Below, piece after piece: positions 24,531 through 33,644 of a DNA stretch of 64,000 nt (positions are counted from its first letter, which is position 1; the number at the start of each line of letters is the position of its first letter). Location of the stretch: positions 248,001 to 312,000 of the forward strand of contig JACKPW010000001.1 of NCBI GenBank assembly GCA_024233215.1. The letters run 5' to 3'. The DNA is from Verrucomicrobiales bacterium (lineage in GTDB: Bacteria; Verrucomicrobiota; Verrucomicrobiia; Limisphaerales; J093). A model generated the notes under the pieces. That model saw nothing but the letters and a program-made list of their open reading frames with translations, was not told the DNA's origin and searched no databases. The translations under genes and the position numbers were made by a program.

Positions 24531-25298
24531 TCAGCCATGGCTCAACACGTTCAACAGGTGGCGGATTTCGTCCTCCAGTTCCGCGGGATCGGCAAGGGTC
24601 TGGGCGACCTCCTCCCGGATCAGGTCGCGGTAGCGCTGGCGCAGACGGAAGGCGGCGAGCTTCACGGCGCCCTCGGTCATCCCCAACCGGGCACCAATCT
24701 CAGCGTGGGTTGCGGGCGCGCCGGGGGTGGGGTCGACCGGGAACAGCGCGGCGTGGAGGCCGGCCCGGGGTCCCTCGGTGCATTCCTCGCGCAATCGTCC
24801 CTGCACCCGTGCCATCACCGCCTGCGCCCAGGCCCGGTCGAACGCCGTTTCCGGCGGGGCCGCCGCGGCGAGTTCGGGCTGCAGGCCATCCGCCACGCCC
24901 CCGGGATCGAGCGGAACATGCACGTGCCGTCCACCCCGTTTCCAGGCACGCACACGGTCCTGCTCATCCGAGATGAAATGTCGCAGGGCGCCCAGGAGAA
25001 AGGAACGGAACCGCCCGCGCCTTTGGTCCGCCTGCTGCAGGTAGTTCCTCTCCAATAATCGGGCGAAGAATGCCTGAGTCAGATCCTGCGCGTCCGTCGG
25101 GGTGAAACCCAGTCGCCGGACGTAGGTGTAGAGGGGCTGCCAGTAGGCCCGGCAAAGTGCCTCCAGTGCCTCGCCGGCTTCTGCGCCGGCGGAGGTGGAA
25201 TCGGCGGTCGCCTGCAAGACCAGATGCCACCGGGTGGTCAGGAACGACCCGGGACCTGTCGTGGGTCTGGCGTCGGATTCGGCGGGTGACTCAGCCAC
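24531..25298 (-). CDS. ECF RNA polymerase sigma factor of the kinase-associated type
   Basis: I start at GTG 25296-25298 (255 aa), just before GSFLTTRWHLVLQA, the usual N-terminal signature of this group. Region 2 reads ALCRAYWQPLYTYVRRLGFTPTDAQDLTQAFFARLLER and FRSFLLGALRHFISDEQDR. Region 4 reads HAEIGARLGMTEGAVKLAAFRLRQRYRDLIREEVAQTL. An insertion of about 60 residues between the regions is normal for this class. ECF factors of this type sit next to Ser/Thr kinases with WD40 or TPR tails in Planctomycetota and Verrucomicrobiota and are thought to be controlled by phosphorylation instead of by an anti-sigma factor; that arrangement is seen here, with the kinase gene 124 bp downstream. No anti-sigma gene is adjacent. 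Confidence 0.9.
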   Translation of the reverse strand: MAESPAESDARPTTGPGSFLTTRWHLVLQATADSTSAGAEAGEALEALCRAYWQPLYTYVRRLGFTPTDAQDLTQAFFARLLERNYLQQADQRRGRFRSFLLGALRHFISDEQDRVRAWKRGGRHVHVPLDPGGVADGLQPELAAAAPPETAFDRAWAQAVMARVQGRLREECTEGPRAGLHAALFPVDPTPGAPATHAEIGARLGMTEGAVKLAAFRLRQRYRDLIREEVAQTLADPAELEDEIRHLLNVLSHG

Positions 25299-25565
25299 GC
25301 CACGAACCCTACACCGGCAGGCACGCCGGGGGAAGACGGATGAAAGGTGTGCCCGCCTTGGTGGTTCACTCGTGCCTTTACTGTGGTTCACCCCTCAACC
25401 GCCCACAGGATAAACAGGCGGCCGAGGACCAAGGCGGCGCACGACGGCAGCATGGGCTCCACGAATGGCGGGGTCAAAGCCGAAGTGCCCACCCAGGCTT
25501 CAAAGCCGGTCGGTTCAGCTGTGTCGTCAGCCATGATACATAAAGGGAAGCACTGCCCCGTCAGA

Positions 25566-26930
25566 TCAGAGGATCCTCCAGCCTTGCCGATAGGTCTTGC
25601 GGATGAGGCGGTCGGCCTCCGGGCAGTTCGTGGCTTTCATGGCGGTCGCATCCCACTCCAGTTTCCGACCGAGACGATAGGCCACGTTGCCCAGGTGGTT
25701 GGCCTCCGTGAGAGCCGCGGCGTAGGCGAAGTTCGACCCCGTGGGCTTCCCGGTCTTGCAGGCCTCGATCCATTCGGCGTGATGGCCGGGCGATGAGGGA
25801 ATGCTGGGATCGGGGCGGACGAAGTCCCGGAACTTCTCCTCCGGGAGCAGGACATGCTTTCCGTAGTCGGAGAGCAACATGCCCTGGTCACCGACAAACA
25901 GAATTCCCAGGCCCCATTTGGGGATCATGCCCTCGGTGTACTGCCGGGGTTTCATGGTGCCCTGGTGCCAGGTCATGGTGACGGCGGGCATGTCTCCCCG
26001 CGGACCGTAGTGGTAGCGCGCGAGCATGGAAGCGGGGGCGATCTCAGGATGCGGTTCGGGGCCCTCCGCCTCGATGGTATGCGGTGCCTGCAGCTTGAGG
26101 GCCCAGAACGGCAGGTCGTTGATGTGGCTCCCCATGTCCGACATTGTGCCGCTGCCGAAGTCCCACCAGCGATACCATTTCGGACCCGGATAATAGACCT
26201 CGTTGAACGGTCGCTCGGGGGCGGGTCCCAGGAAGAGGTCCCAGTGCAGGCCGGCTGGGATCGGGGAGGCATCGGTGGGCCGATCCTGAACACTCACAAT
26301 ATCGTGGTTGGCCGCGGCTTCTTCGGGAGTCTGCCATCCCCAGGCGCGGTCCACCCAGGTGTGAACCTCGCGGACGGGACCGATCGCGCCGCCGCGGACC
26401 AGTTCGATCACGCGACGGTAGTTGTCGCTCGCATGGATCTGGGTGCCCATCTGGGTGGCCACCCGGGCTTGGGCGGCGGCCTGGGCAATGAGGCGGGATT
26501 CCTCGATGGAATGGGTGAGCGGCTTCTCGCAGTAGACGTGTTTGCCCAGTTTGAGGGCGGGCAGCGTGGCCAGTGCATGGGTATGTTCGGCGGTGCTGAC
26601 GACCACCGCGTCCAGGTCGTCGGCCGCATCGAGCAGTCGACGAAAGTCCACGTATCGTCTGGCTCCGGGGTATTGGCTCCCGGCCTGATTGAGCCGATCC
26701 TCGAAGACATCACAGAGGGCGACGATGTTCTCGCCGCTCACCGCCCCGGTGTTGGCCGCGCCGCGGCCGCCGGCCCCGATGATGCCGATGTTGAGTTTGT
26801 TGTTCAGTCCCTGTCCTCGGAGCAGGGTGGGGCAGGAGAGGCAGGCGGACGAGGCGAACGCCAGGCGTTGCAGGAAGTGACGACGATTGCGCCGAGACGG
26901 CTGGGATTGAGAGTTCGGATGATTGGTCAT
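25566..26930 (-). CDS. Tat-exported Gfo/Idh/MocA-family oxidoreductase
   Basis: A 454-residue protein with twin-arginine signal RRNRRHFLQRLAFASSACLSC. The Rossmann fold follows at once (LNIGIIGAGGRGAANTG, a GxGxxG-type nucleotide loop). EKPLTHS is the family's conserved EKP motif near residue 140, and DMGSHINDLPFWAL in the C-terminal half carries the catalytic-region His. Members of this family oxidise or reduce sugars and cyclitols with a tightly bound NAD(P). Exported versions are abundant in Planctomycetota and Verrucomicrobiota and several act on glycosides or sugar acids in the periplasm. No carbohydrate operon surrounds it, so the substrate is open. The 267 bp to the sigma factor gene hold no feature I recognise. 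Confidence 0.9.
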   Translation of the reverse strand: MTNHPNSQSQPSRRNRRHFLQRLAFASSACLSCPTLLRGQGLNNKLNIGIIGAGGRGAANTGAVSGENIVALCDVFEDRLNQAGSQYPGARRYVDFRRLLDAADDLDAVVVSTAEHTHALATLPALKLGKHVYCEKPLTHSIEESRLIAQAAAQARVATQMGTQIHASDNYRRVIELVRGGAIGPVREVHTWVDRAWGWQTPEEAAANHDIVSVQDRPTDASPIPAGLHWDLFLGPAPERPFNEVYYPGPKWYRWWDFGSGTMSDMGSHINDLPFWALKLQAPHTIEAEGPEPHPEIAPASMLARYHYGPRGDMPAVTMTWHQGTMKPRQYTEGMIPKWGLGILFVGDQGMLLSDYGKHVLLPEEKFRDFVRPDPSIPSSPGHHAEWIEACKTGKPTGSNFAYAAALTEANHLGNVAYRLGRKLEWDATAMKATNCPEADRLIRKTYRQGWRIL

Positions 26931-27078
26931 GCCTCTTCCTACGCCCGGGGGAGGCTCTGAACAAGCGCCATTTCGAGGCTTGCCCGCCGAACACGACGGG
27001 TCAGAGCCAGGGATGTCATATCGCCCCGGTCATGTTACACTTGCCCATGACAGACAAGATGCTTTATGGTGGCCGGTG

Positions 27079-27639
27079 ATGAGACTAACACAATTGAAGT
27101 CCGGCGACCTGAAGAACATCGTGAAGCTCCTCGAACAGAAGGAGGCGTTGCAGGCGCAGATCGCTGAGATTGACATCCGGTTGGCTGCATTCGATACCAC
27201 GACAACGGTTCGAGAAGTCGCTCCGGCTCCTGCGAAGAAGCGCGCGAGCCGAAGCCCGGCCAAGCGCAAACTGTCCGAGGAGGGCCGTGCCAGGATCGCC
27301 GAGGCGGCGCGCAAGCGGTGGGCCAAGGCCAGGGGAAGCGCAGTTGCCGCCGCAGCGGTCAAGCCTCCCAAGGCGCCCAAGAGGGCGAAGGCGACCAAAC
27401 CGGCCAAGGGGGCGAAGGCCGTCAAGGCGGTTGGTGCGCAACCCCGAAAGCGCGGTCAACTCAAGGAGCAGATCATCGGGTTGGTGAAGGCCGGGGGCAA
27501 GACGGGCGTCACCGTCAAGGAGATCGCGGCCAAGCTTGGGGATAAGCCGGATCGCATCCACGTCTGGTTCAACGCCACCGGCAAGAACGTGAAGGAGATC
27601 AAGCGGATTCGCCCGGGCACCTATGCCTGGACTGCCTGA
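27079..27639 (+). CDS. Histone-H1-like basic DNA-binding protein with C-terminal helix-turn-helix
   Basis: The start is the ATG at 27079 (186 aa), giving MRLTQLKSGDLKNIVKLLEQ. Three parts are visible. Residues 1-40 form a heptad-like helix (probable coiled coil). Residues about 55-145 are Lys/Ala/Pro-rich (KKRASRSPAKRKLSEEGRAR, KPPKAPKRAKATKPAKGAKA), like bacterial H1/Hc1 histone-like proteins; KLSEEGRARIAEAARKRWAK is a motif found in many such regulators. Residues about 146-186 form a winged-helix-like unit (GQLKEQIIGLVKAGGKTGVTVKEIAAKL ... IHVWFNATGKNVKEIKRI). It probably binds DNA non-specifically through the tail, with the C-terminal domain giving placement or regulation. It is a single gene with its own promoter region. 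Confidence 0.75.
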   Translation: MRLTQLKSGDLKNIVKLLEQKEALQAQIAEIDIRLAAFDTTTTVREVAPAPAKKRASRSPAKRKLSEEGRARIAEAARKRWAKARGSAVAAAAVKPPKAPKRAKATKPAKGAKAVKAVGAQPRKRGQLKEQIIGLVKAGGKTGVTVKEIAAKLGDKPDRIHVWFNATGKNVKEIKRIRPGTYAWTA

Positions 27640-27863
27640 CGTCCCGCGTCGTCACCTCCCTCACTCCCCGGGGAGTCACGGATCACCGGGACCGGAGTTT
27701 TTCCGTCTCCCGGTGGTCCGAGCGGAGCCCCCCCTGTCTTGGTGAGCGCACTTGGACGACGGAAGGGAGGAGGGCGTCGTGAGTCGTGTGCGAACCCCTG
27801 TGGGGAGAAACTCCCCGGAACGAACCCGTGATGACTGTGTCTTCCTTCGAAACCGTGATTGCC

Positions 27864-29720
27864 ATGTTCCTGCAGACACTCCGGCGATGCCTGTATCCAC
27901 TCGTCCTGATCGGGTCGGTGGTCCTCATGGCGGCCGCACCGGCCTTCGGAGTGGTCCTCTGGGACACGGGCAGCGCACTGACGGAAGGGCCATCGCCGGC
28001 TCAGCGAGGGGCGTGGAGGGCGGTTCCTTCGGAGCTGTTTGTTTTCGAAACAGACCCGTTGAAGGCCGCGTCTGATCCCGGATATTACGGTCGGGATTAC
28101 TCCTTCAAAGGGGATGCGGTGGTCGAGACTGAGCATCTGGCCCTGGTGATCTCGCCCACGTCCAACCGTGTGCTGCTCTACTCGAAGACCCACCCGTTGC
28201 CGCCGGATGGGAGCGCCGGCGAGGCCGGGACTCTCGGTGCGGTGATCGCGGAGATCGCCCCGGTCGTCGGGAATGCTGAAGCCGGGCGGATCCGTCGCGT
28301 TGAAGTCCTGAGCAACATCGGGGACGAGGTGATGTTGGAAGTGGGCTATGGAGTGGCGGGATCCCCCGAAGTGGCCCTCGATTTCTCCTGTGGCCGGGAC
28401 GCAATTGTGGCGGTGCGTCCCCGAGCAACGGTGTCACGCATCCGGGTTCGGAGTCCCATTGAATACGGCGTCATCCCGGCATTCATTGGGGACGATCTGG
28501 TCCTGGGACCGGACGATTTCGGCCCTGGAGGCGACTTATGCCCCCCGGTGGAGAAGGCCTTCCTGGGACTCTTGCGAGGGGAGGACTGCGAGTTGCTGTT
28601 GACCCTGCCGGGTGATTCGTCCCAACCGCTGGTACTGAGAACGGCCGGCCGGAACGGTGACGGGAATGATCCGCGAACCTTGGAATTGGAGATCTCCGGA
28701 GACGGAGGATTCTATCTGGGAGCGGTGACTGCGCCGGGCGTCTGGCATCGCGAACCGCTGACGGCGGCGTTCCTTGAAAAGGATGTGGCAATCGAGTGGA
28801 AGCCCCCTTTCGCCGCGCGCTGGAAGACGCAGTTGATCGAGGCCGGCCTGCTCACGACGTTTCATTTCCGGGAGGAGAAAGGCCAGATCTGGCGCGGGGT
28901 GGCCGGGTCCTATCAGTACCCGGTTTGGTTCCAGGATGGTGCGGCCTGCTATCACTTGAGCAAGAAAGTACCTCCCAAAGGCGAATCGCTCGTCTATTTC
29001 CTGGAGGGGCACGACACACCCCAGTCAGTCCTGACTCCCGTGGATTTTCTGCGGGCGACGCTGGGTCGGTCGGTCGCCGATGCCATGCTGGACTTTCCCG
29101 GACGGAAGCTGCGCACTCACCATCGACGTGGGGCGGCGGGTGTGCACCGGGCCTGCACGTGCGGCTGCACCGAAGCGATCCAGGCCATCTTTGAAACGAG
29201 GGAGGAAGTGGCGAAGCAGGAGGAAGTGCGGGGCGCGCTGGAGGACATGAACTTCTTCGTCCAGCGTCATGTGGAACGGATTGAGCAGTATCAGCAGTTT
29301 GCTTCGGACCTGATCCGGGTCCTGCAGTCGACCGCGGGTTCGGAACCGCTCCGGATGTACTGCGAACGTCTTGACGCCATCGCGCAACAAATCCCCGAGG
29401 AATGCCGGGTGCAACGGGACAACATGAAGTCGCTCGATCATGCCGCCGACCTGACGCGGCGCACACTGGCGCTGACCGCGCAACCGTCTCCGGATAACCT
29501 CCAGGCCTACATGAAGCTGCTGGATGAATGGCGGGCCATGGGAGGCGCCCAGGACTACGTGCTGGCCCGCTGTCACATGATCGTCCGTCAACTTTACCAG
29601 GAGGCGGGTTCCGCCTCGATCCGGGACCCCCGAGCCGGGGACATGGCCCGAAGCGTGAGAGCGCGTTGCCGCGAGGTTCTCAGGCATCCGGATGGTTACG
29701 AGATCTGGGACAACTATTGA
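27864..29720 (+). CDS. Exported protein of unknown function with CTCGC motif
   Basis: I prefer the ATG at 27864 (618 aa) because it begins a good signal peptide (FLQTLRRCLYPLVLIGSVVLMAAAPAFG); ATG 27831 is possible. I do not recognise a family. The first 400 residues look like mixed beta structure (AFIGDDLVLGPDDFGPG, TAPGVWHREPLTAAFLEKDVAIEWKPPFAARW). A switch region RRGAAGVHRACTCGCTEAI contains three closely spaced cysteines that could bind metal, and the last 190 residues are helical with coiled-coil character (EVAKQEEVRGALEDMNFFVQ). The SUMF1-like lipoprotein gene starts 36 bp after the stop, so the two are probably co-transcribed. Confidence 0.7.
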   Translation: MFLQTLRRCLYPLVLIGSVVLMAAAPAFGVVLWDTGSALTEGPSPAQRGAWRAVPSELFVFETDPLKAASDPGYYGRDYSFKGDAVVETEHLALVISPTSNRVLLYSKTHPLPPDGSAGEAGTLGAVIAEIAPVVGNAEAGRIRRVEVLSNIGDEVMLEVGYGVAGSPEVALDFSCGRDAIVAVRPRATVSRIRVRSPIEYGVIPAFIGDDLVLGPDDFGPGGDLCPPVEKAFLGLLRGEDCELLLTLPGDSSQPLVLRTAGRNGDGNDPRTLELEISGDGGFYLGAVTAPGVWHREPLTAAFLEKDVAIEWKPPFAARWKTQLIEAGLLTTFHFREEKGQIWRGVAGSYQYPVWFQDGAACYHLSKKVPPKGESLVYFLEGHDTPQSVLTPVDFLRATLGRSVADAMLDFPGRKLRTHHRRGAAGVHRACTCGCTEAIQAIFETREEVAKQEEVRGALEDMNFFVQRHVERIEQYQQFASDLIRVLQSTAGSEPLRMYCERLDAIAQQIPEECRVQRDNMKSLDHAADLTRRTLALTAQPSPDNLQAYMKLLDEWRAMGGAQDYVLARCHMIVRQLYQEAGSASIRDPRAGDMARSVRARCREVLRHPDGYEIWDNY

Positions 29721-29756
29721 CCCCAATACACCCGGCCAAACCCTCGACCGTAGCGA

Positions 29757-30674
29757 ATGCCTGCCTACACTCACCGCCTTTTCCCCGCGACGGCATTGTT
29801 GCTCGCTGCCATCGCGATGCTGTCGGGATGCCGTCGTGATTCCTCCCCGGCCGATGTCGAACCCAGGGAGTTGCCCGGCGAACCGTCCGGGTCCGGGAAG
29901 GGGCAGGGGACTGATGGCGAGGCTGCTGGCAAGGATGCAGGAGAAATGGTTCGGATTCCCGGTGGCGTGTTTACAATGGGGGATGAAGATGAGGTGGACG
30001 CCCCGCCGCACGAAGTGGAGGTCAGCCCGTTCCTCATGGATCGCCGACTCGTCACGCAGGCCCGTTATGAGCAATTGATGGGCGTCAATCCATCGCGCTG
30101 GAAGGCGGAAGAGCAACCAGTGGAACAGTTGCGATGGTCGGATGCCGTCCGGTATTGCAACAAGCGCTCGGAAACCGACGGTCTGACGCCGTGCTATGAC
30201 TTGGAGACCCTGCAATGTGACTTTGAGGCGGACGGTTACCGCTTGCCCACCGAGGCGGAATGGGAATGCGCGTGTCGTGCCGGCACCACCACCGCTTACT
30301 TCTTTGGCGACAACGCGTCGCAGCTTGGGGACTACGCGTGGTACGAAGGAAACTCCGGAGGACACCCGCGTCCGGTCGGCCAAAAGCAACCGAATCCCTG
30401 GGGTCTTTATGACATCGTTGGGAACGTCTGGGAATGGTGCCACGATGTCTATGCGGTGGACTATTACCAGGCGGCGCCGAGAAAGGACCCCAGGGGGCCT
30501 GCGGAGGGAACGACCAGGGTCCTGCGGGGCGGGGCGTGGCGGTTCAGCGCCGACAACTGCCGGTCGGGCTATCGTTACAACGAGGATCCCGGACAGGCCG
30601 ACGTCTGCTTCGGTTACGACATCTACGGGTTCCGCTGCGTTCGCCGGGTTTCACAGGACGCCGCTGCCCCGTAG
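29757..30674 (+). CDS. SUMF1/EgtB/PvdO-family (formylglycine-generating-enzyme-like) lipoprotein
   Basis: A 305-residue protein with a lipoprotein signal (LLLAAIAMLSGC, lipidation Cys about 25). From residue about 62 comes the C-lectin-like fold of sulfatase-modifying factors: MVRIPGGVFTMGDEDEVDAP, RLPTEAEWECACRAGT, NPWGLYDIVGNVWEWCHDVY, RVLRGGAWRF and YGFRCVRR. True formylglycine-generating enzymes need a specific Cys pair near the C-terminus. Cysteines are present (NCRSGY, DVCFGYD, FRCVRR) but I cannot assign a catalytic pair, and no sulfatase gene is nearby, so a binding or structural role is as likely. A paralogue with the same layout lies at 33.6-34.6 kb on the other strand. Confidence 0.85.
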   Translation: MPAYTHRLFPATALLLAAIAMLSGCRRDSSPADVEPRELPGEPSGSGKGQGTDGEAAGKDAGEMVRIPGGVFTMGDEDEVDAPPHEVEVSPFLMDRRLVTQARYEQLMGVNPSRWKAEEQPVEQLRWSDAVRYCNKRSETDGLTPCYDLETLQCDFEADGYRLPTEAEWECACRAGTTTAYFFGDNASQLGDYAWYEGNSGGHPRPVGQKQPNPWGLYDIVGNVWEWCHDVYAVDYYQAAPRKDPRGPAEGTTRVLRGGAWRFSADNCRSGYRYNEDPGQADVCFGYDIYGFRCVRRVSQDAAAP

Positions 30675-30731
30675 GAGCTTGACTGAGAGGACGCAACAGC
30701 CGGGCGGCCCTCAGCGACAGGCTTCAAGGAC

Positions 30732-31931
30732 TCACCGGACCGCGGTTCGATCGTTCCCCAACCAAGCCCTGGTCACAGACTCACTCAGAAGGCCTTCTGC
30801 AAGGAGTCGGTAGCCTTCGGTCAGCGGATGGCTGGCATCCGCGTACAGTTCGGATGGGAGGACGGCGGGGACGATGTGTTTCACGTGGTGCTCCACCAAC
30901 CAGGTCACGATGCCCTCCCGCAGGCGCCGGAATGCCGGGAGGTTCTCCTCCGCCATGATGTGTTCGTTGAAAGGGCCCACCACCACGAGCACGTCGTTGT
31001 TGCGCGCTTGCAGCAGCGTTACCAAGCGTTGAAATGCCGCCCATTGCAGGGAGTCCTCCAGCGGCACCCAGTCGAACCGGGTGGTCCCCCGGCCGGTGGT
31101 TGACCACGGTTTGTGTCTTGGGCTGTCGGGGCCGCGGTCGGGATCGTCGGTGCGCTCCGCGGGAACGGTCAGAGTAATCTGGGCGAAAGGGTTCTTGAAG
31201 GCGTTCGGGTGGGACGGCGGATTGCCGCTGGTTTCATCGAGGGTCCACTGCAGGAAGTTCTGTTGTTGGAAGTATGCGTTCTGCAGGTGATTTACCCACT
31301 GGGCAAAGGTGAAATGGCGATCCACCACGGCGGCCAGCCGTTGATCGGCAGAGGCGCGATAGCAGGGGATGCGGGGAAGGAACTGGGGGACGAGATCGGC
31401 GTGATTGAAGCGCTGTTCCTTCTCGGTATGCAGATCGGCCTTGGGACTGCTCATCCACAGCACGTTGCAGTGCAACAGCACCCGACCCCCGTGCAGGGAA
31501 CCGCCGTAGTAGCGGACCAACCCCTCGAGCGCGAGGGGGAACAGCCCGTTGACTCCGGCGTTGAGAAACCGCCCGGGGGTTTCGGACTGCTCGTTGAGAA
31601 AATGAGACAGCGTGCCGTCGGGTCGGACATATTCCCCCCACACCACTGAGTCACCCACGACCGCGATCTGGGATGGAGTGATGCGGTGCAGCCGGCGTTC
31701 ATACAGCCAGTAGTCCTTGCTGAGGGCGTAGGGAATCCGGTAGTCGAGCCCGGTGTCGAATCGCTCGATCCTCTGCCACACCCACGGGGTTGCCAGCAGC
31801 ACCGCGGCCAAGAAGGAGGCAACGAGCGTCCACTGGCGCAGGCTGAGCCGCATGGCGTTGACGAACCGCGGCTCACCGGCAACAAGCACCGGGGCGGGAG
31901 GCGGGGTGGGGGATGGGGATCGACGCTCCAT
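30732..31931 (-). CDS. SGNH/AlgJ-AlgX-like acetyltransferase partner
   Basis: A 399-residue protein with one N-terminal transmembrane segment (LRQWTLVASFLAAVLLATPWVW) and a periplasmic SGNH domain. The GDS motif is AVVGDSVVWGEYV at residues about 90-102, and the C-terminal Asp/His pair is DASHPLTEGYRLLAEGL. Together these supply the Ser-His-Asp triad of SGNH hydrolases. The gene starts one base after the stop of an MBOAT gene. In alginate, peptidoglycan and other polysaccharide acetylation systems an MBOAT passes acetyl groups across the membrane and an SGNH protein of this type transfers them, and that pairing is the main evidence. The acceptor polymer is unknown; no glycan biosynthesis cluster is next to it. 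Confidence 0.78.
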   Translation of the reverse strand: MERRSPSPTPPPAPVLVAGEPRFVNAMRLSLRQWTLVASFLAAVLLATPWVWQRIERFDTGLDYRIPYALSKDYWLYERRLHRITPSQIAVVGDSVVWGEYVRPDGTLSHFLNEQSETPGRFLNAGVNGLFPLALEGLVRYYGGSLHGGRVLLHCNVLWMSSPKADLHTEKEQRFNHADLVPQFLPRIPCYRASADQRLAAVVDRHFTFAQWVNHLQNAYFQQQNFLQWTLDETSGNPPSHPNAFKNPFAQITLTVPAERTDDPDRGPDSPRHKPWSTTGRGTTRFDWVPLEDSLQWAAFQRLVTLLQARNNDVLVVVGPFNEHIMAEENLPAFRRLREGIVTWLVEHHVKHIVPAVLPSELYADASHPLTEGYRLLAEGLLSESVTRAWLGNDRTAVR

Positions 31932-31932
31932 C

Positions 31933-33534
31933 TCAGAACTGGAAGTAGATGAACGCCCCGCCCTCGGTGGCGAAGAGGCAGAGGTAGAGGGTCATGGCGG
32001 CGGCGAGAAGGACCCGAGCGAAACCCGTTTCCAGCACCGGCTTGAACCGTGACTCGAAGGTGAACTGGTAAAGCCACACCAACCCGACCAGCAGCAACAT
32101 CAGGGCCGGCATGCCCGGGGCGTGCCAGGAACCGGTGGCAATACGTGAGATGATCAGCCACGCCTCCGGGAGCGATTCCGCCCGGAAGAAGATCCAGGCG
32201 AAACAGACGAACGCGAAAGTGGCCAGTTGCTTCAGCGGACGGGGGACGCGGTCGCGGTAGAACACGGAGCGCTCCAGTTCCCGGGTGAGCAGCGTGCCAA
32301 TGGCGTGCAGGGCACCCCAGATCGCGAAGGTCCACGCCGCCCCGTGCCAGACCCCGGAAATGAGAAAGGTCACCAGCAGGTTGCGATAAGTGAGCAGCGA
32401 CCCACGGCGGTTCCCCCCGAGCGGGATATAGACATAGTCCCGAAACCAGGTGGAGAGACTGATGTGCCACCGGGACCAGAAATCCCCCAGACCGGTGGCG
32501 AGATAGGGATTGTTGAAGTTCAACATCAGGTCGAATCCCATGATCCGGGCCACCCCCCGGGCCATGTCGGTGTAACCGCTGAAATCGAAGAAGATCTGCC
32601 AGGCAAAGGCGAATGTTGCCAGGATCAGGGTCGGTGCATCGCATGCCTCCGGATTGTCGTAGACCCGCTCGACGTAGAACGACAGGTAGTTGGCGAGCGC
32701 CAGCTTCTTGAACAGACCGACCAGGAAGAGCGAGAGCCCGTCGGCCACATCGCGGCTGCGGATCCGGGGGAACTGGCAGAACTGGGGCAGCAGGTTCTTT
32801 GCCCGCTCAATGGGACCGGCGACGAGCTGCGGGAAGAACGCCACGAAGGTGGCAAACCGGATGAAGTTGCGCTCGCGATGAACCTGGCCGCGGTAGAAGT
32901 CGATGGAATAGCTCAACGACTGGAAGGTGAAGAAGGAGATGCCGACGGGCAGAACGTAGGCGGCGCCGAAGGGCATGAGGGTGGAGGGATCCGGCAGTCG
33001 CAGCGTCCAGTGCATTCCGGCGAGGACGGCGTTCGCGTTCTCCACGAAGAACCGGGCGTATTTGAAGAAGACGAGGATGGCGAGGTTGTTCAGCAGACTG
33101 ACCACGAGCCAGGTCCGCCGGCTTCCGAAGAAGGCGCCGACCGCCATCAAGCCGAGGATCCCCGAAAGGGCGCAGAGGGTCGGTTGCAGCGTGGGCGGTC
33201 CGAGGACGACCCCGCCGACAGCTCCCAGAGCGGCGGCTCCGGAAACCAGGAACCCCAGTTTGAGAACCGGATCCTCGAACTCCAACCGGGTGAGTCGGGC
33301 TCCCACGCGGAAAGGTCGTCCCTCCGGTGGGCAATGGTCCATCAACGCCACCAGGACGAAGTCCAGCACCGTGGAATAGAGGATGAGGATGAGATAGTAC
33401 GGATTCCACCAGCCATAGAAGCAGTACGACGCCACCATCAACCAGGTCACCCAGAACCGGGTCCGCCGCAGCGCCAGGAAGCCGGCGAGGACCAGCAGAA
33501 AGAAGATCGCGAATGTCCAGGTGTGGAAGAGCAT
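31933..33534 (-). CDS. MBOAT-family membrane O-acyltransferase (AlgI-like)
   Basis: A 533-residue polytopic protein with about eleven hydrophobic segments. The MBOAT hallmarks are visible: RFATFVAFFPQLVAGPIERA, the conserved SRWHISLSTWFRDYVYIPLGGNRRG segment, and LISGVWHGAAWTFAIWG with the catalytic His near nt 32340. Length and layout match AlgI/PatA/DltB-type exporters that carry acetyl groups from cytoplasmic acetyl-CoA to extracytoplasmic polysaccharide. The SGNH partner gene follows after one base, so translation is probably coupled. Its upstream neighbour is the SUMF1-like gene on the same strand, 110 bp away with no feature recognised between. Confidence 0.92.
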   Translation of the reverse strand: MLFHTWTFAIFFLLVLAGFLALRRTRFWVTWLMVASYCFYGWWNPYYLILILYSTVLDFVLVALMDHCPPEGRPFRVGARLTRLEFEDPVLKLGFLVSGAAALGAVGGVVLGPPTLQPTLCALSGILGLMAVGAFFGSRRTWLVVSLLNNLAILVFFKYARFFVENANAVLAGMHWTLRLPDPSTLMPFGAAYVLPVGISFFTFQSLSYSIDFYRGQVHRERNFIRFATFVAFFPQLVAGPIERAKNLLPQFCQFPRIRSRDVADGLSLFLVGLFKKLALANYLSFYVERVYDNPEACDAPTLILATFAFAWQIFFDFSGYTDMARGVARIMGFDLMLNFNNPYLATGLGDFWSRWHISLSTWFRDYVYIPLGGNRRGSLLTYRNLLVTFLISGVWHGAAWTFAIWGALHAIGTLLTRELERSVFYRDRVPRPLKQLATFAFVCFAWIFFRAESLPEAWLIISRIATGSWHAPGMPALMLLLVGLVWLYQFTFESRFKPVLETGFARVLLAAAMTLYLCLFATEGGAFIYFQF

Positions 33535-33644
33535 GAACGGCTGCCCTCAGGCGCCCGGGCGGGGGCGGGGAAGCGGTCCCGGCCGGCGTTGCCTGAGGAA
33601 CGCCGCTGATTCTCTGGTGGGGCGAGGGGACCGGGCCATGGTGG

